Of a DNA stretch of 29,807 nucleotides, positions 1 through 9,000 are shown piece by piece. The DNA comes from a virus, in IMG/VR virus record IMGVR_UViG_3300005731_000122, positions 1 through 29,807 of that record. One strand, written 5' to 3'. The notes beneath the pieces are model-generated. The model ran no database searches, had not been told where the DNA came from, and was given only the letters and a program-made list of their open reading frames with translations. Numbering within the stretch: the stretch's first letter is position 1; each line of letters begins with the position of its first letter. The translations under genes and the position numbers were made by a program.

Positions 1-3000
1 GTACCCGACACAACCGAACAAGCTGCGAAAACGGAGGCGGCCTCGGGCAGCAAACCCGAGGTCGCACCCAAACCCTCCGATGTCCCCCTTGAGCAATGGA
101 CCGCACTGACAGCCGCCCGCAAAGAGGGTGACGCTGACGCTGCAGCCAAGGCTGTGCTGGAAGCGGCAGGCATCGAGCCGACACCTGAAGCCATCACGGC
201 AATGACCATGAGCGGCAACGCCTCGAACGGGCAGCGCTTGCGTCGCGCCTTTGACAGCCTTGACGTGGCGGATCCCACACCGCTGTCAGCCAAGCAGGAA
301 GTGTCGCTGCGCAAATCGGCAGAGGGCGCCCTGAGCGACACGCCGCATTACACCGACATGAATGCTATGGCGAACGAAGCCAAGCGCCGCGGGTTTGAGG
401 TTGATCCGAAGGATCCGGATCGGGATGCGATCCTGAAGTCGCTGGCAAAAGAGATCGTCGGTGAACCGGAGCCCAGCGAGATGGACGCCGATATCGAGGC
501 GGGCTTCGGGGACGCATGGCGCCCGATGGTCAAAGAGATTGGCGGCGCCGGTGTTAAGATGGACACTGCAGAGCAAACCATGCGCGAGATCACCGAGGCT
601 GAAGGCTACGAGATCTCGGCACTGTTCAGCCCCGACGGGATCCTGTTGGGTGCCGGTACGCTGGGCGACCCGAACGCGGTCAGCATCGCCAAGACCGAAT
701 GGGACGCCAAGGGCAACACCTTCACACACACCCACCCGTACCAGACCCCACCGTCCGGTTCTGACACCATGTTGCTGGCCGACATGGGTGATGATGCCAC
801 GGTGCGCGCGGTCTTGCCTGATGGGCAGGTGATCTCTGTTCGCAAGACCGACAATAGCATCACAGCCAAGCAGATGGAGGCTGTCACTATCGACGTCATG
901 CGCGCGGCGGAGGAGGCGAAAGCAACCGGCGCTATGCGGGACGCAATGCCAATGGTGGCGAACGCACGGGTTGTTCAGGAGGCCACCCTGCGGTACATGG
1001 AAACACTGGGCTTGATCAATGTTGACAGCCCGTTGCAAAAGTTGAGCGGAGAAGAGAATGCCGAAATCGAAACAATCGTCGACATCGCAACCGACCGTGG
1101 CGCGGGAGCATCTAATGATGTCGGATCAGGAGCTGCGCAAGCTGAAAGACGACCCGCTGGCGCGGGAGGCATTGGCCTCACGCCGCGCGGCGCGGGAGCG
1201 CAAGCTGGGTCAACAACAGTCCAAGACGTAATCTTCGAGACTGCTGGCCTGAAAGGAAGGGTCGAGCAGTTGATGGATCAGACCGGCATGACTGCCGGTG
1301 AAGCTATGGTCCAGCCTGAGGTGCGCGACCAATGGCATGCCATCGGCAGAATGATGACCGAAGTGGATGGCACCAACGAGCGTGCCGGATACGGCTCACC
1401 CGCTGACATGGCCACTCGCCAGTACATCTTCGGGTCAGAGACCGTGACGGGTCGGGACAAGGCTGTGGCTCGCCTCGCACGGGACGCCATGCAGCTCGCA
1501 TCTGTCGAGACCGGCATGCCTTACGTGGCGCCGGACGCGAACCGTGAAGCGATTGTGATTATGGGGCCACCGGCAGCTGGCAAGTCCAGCATCGCTGGCA
1601 AGATCGCGTACGACAGCGGGTCAGCCATCGTCGACAGTGATGAGGCAAAGAAGATCCTGCCGGAATATGCTGATGGCGCAGGCGCTGCCGTGGTTCACGA
1701 GGAGAGCTCGGATCTCGGCAAGGACATGCTGAAATTGCTGTCTGACCGCGGTATCAATATGGTGATCCCCAAGGTTGGGGACACAGTCAAATCCATGCAG
1801 AAGACCGTCGATACGCTGGCGGCCAAGGGGTACACGGTCAAGTTCGTGTTGCAGGATGTCACCCCGACCAGCGCACTGGACCGCATGGCCAGCCGGTTCG
1901 TCAAGACCGGTCGCCTAATCCCGTCTTTCGTGTCGGATAACGTCGGCTTTAAGCCGCAGGAAACATTCCGCCAGTTGGTGGACCAAGGTATTGGCGTGGG
2001 TCACACCGCGCTGGATGGAGAAGTAGCATATGGACAACCCCTCCCAGTCAAGCAAACAGCAGGCTTCGCCCCAGTCAGTGGAGCAACTTTCGACGCAAAA
2101 CAAGTATCCGTTCGACAACCTCGGGGAGGAGACGGATCAGGAGCGGTACGCCCGCAATCCGGATCTGGCGCATATGGATCGGGCCGCTTCGGCGGAGCTG
2201 GACCAACTGTTGCGGAAGGGATAACCCCGCAGCCTGCAGACCAGCCTTACGACAAGATCAAATCCATCGCCAACCAAGAGCGCGTGGCCGAGCTGGTCGC
2301 GGGCATTCAGGCCGTGGCACCAAGCCTGTCCCGCAAGAAGTCGGCGACAGAGAAGGATATCATCAGTGGCGCAATCACCACCAAGCAGTTGACGGACGCG
2401 ATCAACGCGGCTGCGATGTCGACCGGTGGCGAGGGCTCGAAGTTCTCCAACGCTGTGTTCAACACAGCCAAGGCGATGTACCCCCGCGCCAATTTCGATT
2501 TCATGCAGATCGTCGAGGGCAAAGACCGCAAGGGCAAGAAGATCAAGGTGCCCAACAAGGCCATGGCCGAGAAGCTGAACCATGCCTTCAACGTGATCCA
2601 TATGACCGGCCATGCTGGCCATGGCCGTTTCATGTCACAGAAAGCAGACGTCAAGGCGCGCTCGGGCTTCGTCTTCGAGACGCAATTCCTGCGCATGGAC
2701 TATGACCTGCAGAAGTTCTTGGACTTCACCTCACCAGCCGAGTTCCGTTTCCACACGCCAATGACGGATCCGAGCGATGTCTCTGCCATCGTGCGGCGCC
2801 CATCCACCAGCCGCTTCGATGCGGATGCACTGGAGGCGGCGAAGAATACCGCACGGATCCTGCAGTCCAACGTCTACACCATCGATCAGGCGCAGGTTGA
2901 CGCGCTGACGGTTGATGATCTGATCTCGGATCGCAAGCTGGGCCAGATGCGGATGAAGCGCGAGAACATCGTGGGCCCAGACGGTCACACAATCGACACC

Positions 3001-6000
3001 ACCAAGCTAACCGATGATCAGGCGATGTTCATTGGCGAGCAGCGCGGATATGCGCAGGCCATCCTGCAGAACCTGAAACGCGCGGCCAAGGCGCACGGTG
3101 ACAATCCTGTGGGCTTCCGTTATCGGATCTCTGACAATGGCCGGATCACAGCTGACGGGTTCTTCCACCCGCAGACAGCCGACGCCGTCAAGTCTATCTT
3201 CCTGCACAACGGCCAATCCCTGAAGGCAATGCCGACAGTCGACCACTCTGCGTCTGGCTGGCAGATGACAGCTCTCATCGCGCGCGATGCCGAGGCAGCC
3301 AAGCACTTCAACCTTGGTAAGGATCAAGCCCTGACAGAGGGCTATGAGAAGTCGGACATCTACAACGGTGTGACAGACATGGCCAAGGCGCAGATCGTTG
3401 CTGATGCGGCCAATGAGGATCACCCGAAGAACCAACAGGCTAAGCTTATCAAGGCGAAAATCATCGATAAGGGGATCGCCTTCGCTAAGCCTCAAGTCAA
3501 GGTGCCAACCATCGCCACGAACTATGGCGCGGGATCCAGCAAGTTCTCTGAGGAGCTCAACAAGATCTACAAGAGCGAGTTCAAAGGCGTGCCTGAGGCC
3601 GACATGAAGGGCCTGTGGGGGTATTTCGGCGACACGACATACGACAAGCTGGCAGAGCTGGCCCCGCAATCCATGGCGTTCCAAGGCTGGGCGCTGCGGA
3701 ACCTGACAAAGCTGGTCGAGGCTGCAGAGACCGGCCCATTTGATGCTGCCCCCAAACTGGAGTTCACCGTCGGCCTCGACGGGAAGTTCGCAGCCAAGCG
3801 CGCGAAGCGCGCCAAGGTCTACGTTCAGACCATCACCAAGCGCGCCATTGTGGATGCCGAGGGCACGATGGGCGAGCGCCAGCTGAACCAGATGCTGGAC
3901 ACCAATCTCAAGCAGCTGGACCCAAAGGCGACAGCCCGCACTATCTACAGCCAATTGATCCAAGGCTTCGATGCCTCAACGCTGCACCGCGCAGTGGACA
4001 TTTATACCAGCGACGGGGGTGATTACGTCACCACCAACCACGACAGCTACACCGTGCCGCAAGGCAGTGCTGGACAGATTGCCGCAGCTGCCCGCCAGTC
4101 AATGCAGGAGATCATGTCTGAAGCAGGCAACGTGCCAATGCGTCTCTACAACGAGATGGTCACACAGGCCGAGGCTCTTGGCGTGGATGTCGATATCGAA
4201 CAGCCACCGGCGCTGGGTGATTACGATCTGGCAGATCTGGACACCAGTGTGCCTGCCTTCGTCGAGAATGCGGAAGATGCCCCACCGGCCTTTACCGACA
4301 CGTCCGGCGAGATCAAGGAGGGGGCCCCGAGCTTCCCAGCGATTGCGCGTGCCATCGACTATGATGCAGCCGACACAGGCGCAGAGACCGGCGTGAAGAT
4401 GGACACCAGCCTGCCAAAGGCTGCCATTCATGCCGAGCAACACCAGTACCGGACAGGGCGCGACTTCAAGGTTGCCCTACAGGAAATGGCCAAGGCCGCA
4501 CAGGCAGAGCAGGGGATCGATCTTACCCAGCTGACAGACGAGAACGTCGAGCGACTGGCTGACTTCCTTGTTGAGGATGCGCAGGCGGCCTTCGTGAACA
4601 ACTCGAACGCTGTTGGCTGGTATGACCGGACGGTCACCGAGGCAAAGCAAACGCTACAGGAGATCCACCCAGAGCTGGCGACAGACCCAGAGGCCGAGTT
4701 CAAGTTCATTTGGGCGCTGGCCGTCACGTCGAACGGGATCAAGGTCAACAAGAACTTCGAGCTGGCTGACCAAGCTTATGAGTACATGAAGCGCAACGGC
4801 AGCTTCCCGACCAACATCGGTATCGGGGATGCGGCCAAGGCCATCAACGCGGGCCTTGCCATGTACGATGTGCTGGTAAAGAACCTCGGCGGCTGGGAAG
4901 CTGCGCGTGACTTCATGGTCAAGCGCCAGACAGTCAAGGAAGCTGAGGTTGCCAGCGGCATCAAGATCAGCGGCGAAGGGAAAGGCACAACCGTACGTGG
5001 CGCCGCCATCCTCGGCCCGAAGATCGGCAACGGGTTCTTCTCGAACCTCTATGGGCACTTCAATGAGCTGACCATGGACCGGTGGCTGGTGCGTACGGTC
5101 GGCCGCTGGCGCGGTGGCCTGATCGGCATCAACGAAAAGATGGTCGGTGAGAAGCAGCGGCAACTGAAGGACGCTCTGAAATCCCTGTCACCTGCGGAGC
5201 TGAGGGCTATCCGCGGCATGTTCGAAGGGTATGACGGACCTATCCGCAAGACCATGTCGAACGCTGCGATTGACCGTCTGGCCAATGAGATCAACAAGAG
5301 ATCTACCAGCGCCGCGTGGCGGACAGATCTCAACGGCCTGACCGGCGGCGAGACCATCCGTAAGGTCGGCAATGGTCTGGCAGGTTATCTGGACGGCCAG
5401 ATCGAGCAACCGGCGGGGGTCAAGGATCGCGACTTTATTCGCAAGGTGTTCAACCGTGGGCTTGACAAACTGCGTCAAAACCCCGAGATGTCAGAGCTAA
5501 CAATGGCTGACCTTCAGGCGCTGGTTTGGTATCCAGAGCGCCGCCTGTACGACACAGCCAAAAAACCAGCAGGTCAGGAGGCCTTAGGATATGCAGACGA
5601 CGAAGCACCAGACTACGCAAACGCAGCCAGACGACTTGTATCTGGACGCCGTGGATCCGAGCCAAGCGGATCAGGATCTGGAATTGACCAAGGCGGTGGC
5701 GGCAGCCCAGCCGGTGACCCGACAGTCGCTCGAGGCACAGGGTTTGGATCCAGCCAAGATCGATCAGACGGTCCTGACGATGGCAACAATGTATCCTTCG
5801 ACCGAGGCTCTGCTTCAGGACTATCCCGACCTGCGGAGGGCGTAGAATATGCCGATGCTATGGGAAGGGCTGGGGCAGCCATGGGTCCAATCGCAGCCCA
5901 AGTCTCCAGAGTTGAACCTGATGCCCAAGTTGACCGATACCTTCTTGATGGAGGCTCAACTGGATATGCTCTCGACGGGGATAACATTATCGGTGTTTTC

Positions 6001-9000
6001 AGCACCCCCAATGTCTCCCCGCAGGGTGCCGCCCAGCGCGTTCTTCAAGATGCCGTCAACAGAGGCGGACGACGCCTTGACGGCTTCGACACCTTCCTCC
6101 CGAAGATCTACGCCCAAGGTGGGTTCAAAGCTGTAGCTCGGCTGCCGTTTGACCCCACCTACGCGCCAGCTGTCGACCAAGGTTCACTGGCGGACTGGGA
6201 TAATGCAACAATGGCCCGCTGGAATGATGGCCAGCCTGATGTGGTGTTTATGGTCTATGACCCTGACAACGCGACACCGGACACAGACAATGTCGTAGGA
6301 GAATATGATGACGGGATCGCAGCACAAGACGCAGCTCTTGAAGGAATTGCGGGAGAGCGTGGCGGAGCTGGAGAAGGACGGGGATACACCGGCTTCTCCG
6401 ACAGTGCGCCGTCTCTTGCAGCAGGGGTCAACGAGTGGACCGGACGCAAGCCAGACGTAACCGACAATGATATCCGTGATGAAGTCGCGAGGCTGATGCA
6501 GACAGGCCGGACCACACCCAATGCGGTGCTGGCCGGTATCCGGCACAGCCCGATGTTTGCGTATGATCGCAAAATGAATGACGCGACACGCCGCGATAGC
6601 AAAGACTACGGCCACGAGTTTATGGCTGAGCACGCTCGGTTCACGGTCGGTATGCGTGCAACACTGGCAGGCCTGACGAAAGGCATGAAGCCCGAGGCTG
6701 CCGCGTTCTACTTGAGCATGGCTGACAAGCAGCTCGCAGACCACCAGAAGAAACTGATCCACGGCATTGAGCGCGGGACCATTGAGGTTTCCGACGTGGA
6801 CCGGAAGCAGAAGATGTACAAGATCCCCAAAGAGGAGCCTGAGTACGTGCCTATGGAGGCGGCTGGTATTGATCCGCCCGTAAAGACAGTCAAGGCGTAC
6901 AAGCTGTTCCGTCAGCGCGACGGCAAGCTGTACCCCCTGTTTGTGGACGCAAACACAGAGGTGCCGGTAGGGGTGTGGCTGGCAGCCGCCTCGCCCATGT
7001 CGTTTGTAGCAGAGAATGGCCGGACATACGTGCCGTCCACAGGCCCGAAAAAGACCGGCGACAATATCAAGATCCCCAACGCGGAAGTCGCGCAGCAACT
7101 GGTCGACGCTGGGATCACTAAGAGTGTGAACACCAAGACCGTGAAGGCCGTGGCCCAGCGTGCCGGATGGCATGCCGGTGACCTGCCGTTCTCCACCCAC
7201 ATTGGCCCGATGGTGGATGGGCAGAAGGTGCGCGGCGCTGACGAGGTGTGGGCAGAGATCGAGATGCCTGCCGATGTCGATTGGCAGGCCGAGGCGAACA
7301 AGCGCGCCAAGCGCAACAAGGCCGGTGAGATCATCGCCAAGACGGCAGAGATCAACGACCAGATGCCAGAGGGTGGCTATTACCACTACAAGACTAACCC
7401 GAATATGACCGGCAGCTGGATGATCTCCGGCGGCATGAAGGTCAACAAGATCCTGTCTGACACAGAGGTAGCAACCCTGAACGAGGAGGCTGGCGTGGTT
7501 GACTTGCCGCGTGTTCCGACCGCCGCGGCTGGCGTCAATGCGCCCAAGTGGATGGACATCGGAGCTGGCAAGTCCACCACCGAGACGGCCAAGGATGCGT
7601 ACAACAAGATCGTCGCCACGGCCTCGGATCCTCTCGGGTTCTCTGACAGCGTCATGGCTAAGGTCGAGACCAATATCTTCAACCGGTTTGCCCCGATCCG
7701 CCGTCTGGAGATGGCAGCCAAGGGCAAGTTGGGTATCGGCGCGGAGAGCGCCTACAAGGCGGCCGAGACAGCCGTCAATGACAGTGGTCGCAATGAGCAA
7801 CTGCTGTTCTGGGGTGCCGCCAAGAAAGGCAAGCACGGCGAGTTCACCCACGCAGAGGGCACACTCGGCCTGCGTCAGATCTTCGATAAGGTTGCGAACA
7901 GCGTGCCTGAAGGCGAGAGGGGTCAGGCGATGTCTGACTGGATGGGTTACATGGTGGCCCGCCGGATCAAGGAGCTGCGTGCGCGCGGGTTCACAGGATC
8001 TTTCCCGATCCCAGACAGCGAGCTGGACGGTTGGATTGCCAAGGAAACCCCCGCCATGAAAGAGGCGGCGGAGGATTGGCGCAAGCACAACGAAGCAAAC
8101 ATCGACTTCCTTGTGGACACCGACCGGATCAGCAAGAAGCAGGCGGATGCCATGAAGGAAACGGCAGCCTATGTGCCGTTCTTCCGCAGCGACATGAACG
8201 CAGACGGATCCAGCCCAGAGCTGGACCTCGGTGACATCAAAACCTTCCGCAAGGGCGGCGGCGAGATCATGGCGCGCAACCCGAATATCAAAGCTCTGAA
8301 GGGCGGCGACAAGAAAGCCTTCGACAACATCATGCTCAACATGATCCGCAACAGCCAAGCCTTCGCGGCAGCTGGTATGCGGAACGACGCGGCCAACAAG
8401 ACCTTCGACCTAATGAAGGATGCAGGGCTGGCCAAGGACAGCAAAGGTAAAGGTCGAGAGAAACCCAGCAAGGATGCTGTGGCTGTCTGGGTCGACGGCA
8501 ATAAGCGATGGGTGGAAGTCACTGACGACCGCGCCGTTCCACTATTGCAGGCGATGGCAGGGCTGCAGCCACTGCAGCTTGGCCGGATCCAGTCGCTGAT
8601 GGCCGGTATCGGTTCTATCTTTCGTCAGGGGATCACCCTGACGCCAGCCTTCATGGTGCGCAACGCTATCCGTGGTGCCGTGGCAACCGGCCTCCTGACC
8701 GGCGGTGCAAACCTGAGCGTGGCAAACAACACCCTGACCGGCTTCCGTGAAGCCTACCGTGGCAGCGATGCCGTCCGTGCATTCAAGGCACAGTCGGGCA
8801 TGGGTGATTACCGCTTCGGGTCGACAGACACCGGCATCGGCAAGGACGACATCCTGATCGAATACGGGTTGGCGCCATCGACTGTCAGCTCGAAGATCCG
8901 CGCACTGGTGCAGAAGGGTGAAGATGTCGGGACAGCCACAGAATTGGCTGACCGGATTGCCGCCTACCACACCCTAATCGACAAGGGTGTGCGTCCGGAT

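Noticed and set aside
154-156. GTG 154 as the true start of the giant gene
   Set aside because: The same frame is open to base 1 with ordinary coding sequence and there is no Shine-Dalgarno sequence before the GTG, so the gene most likely begins outside the window.
461-832. A 123-codon +1-frame ORF over the JAMM-like part
   Set aside because: The product is Arg/Pro/Ser/Cys-rich, while the giant frame here encodes a convincing domain, unlike the linker-located nested ORFs.
3971-4396. A 141-codon +1-frame ORF over RNA polymerase motif C
   Set aside because: The giant frame carries the conserved polymerase C-terminus here, and the alternative product is Arg/Pro/Ser-rich shadow sequence with no clear ribosome binding site.
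6184-8358. Antisense open frame of 724 codons opposite the giant gene
   Set aside because: It mirrors GC-rich codons of a convincing sense gene, has His/Arg/Val-rich composition typical of shadows, and has no supporting ribosome binding site or operon context.
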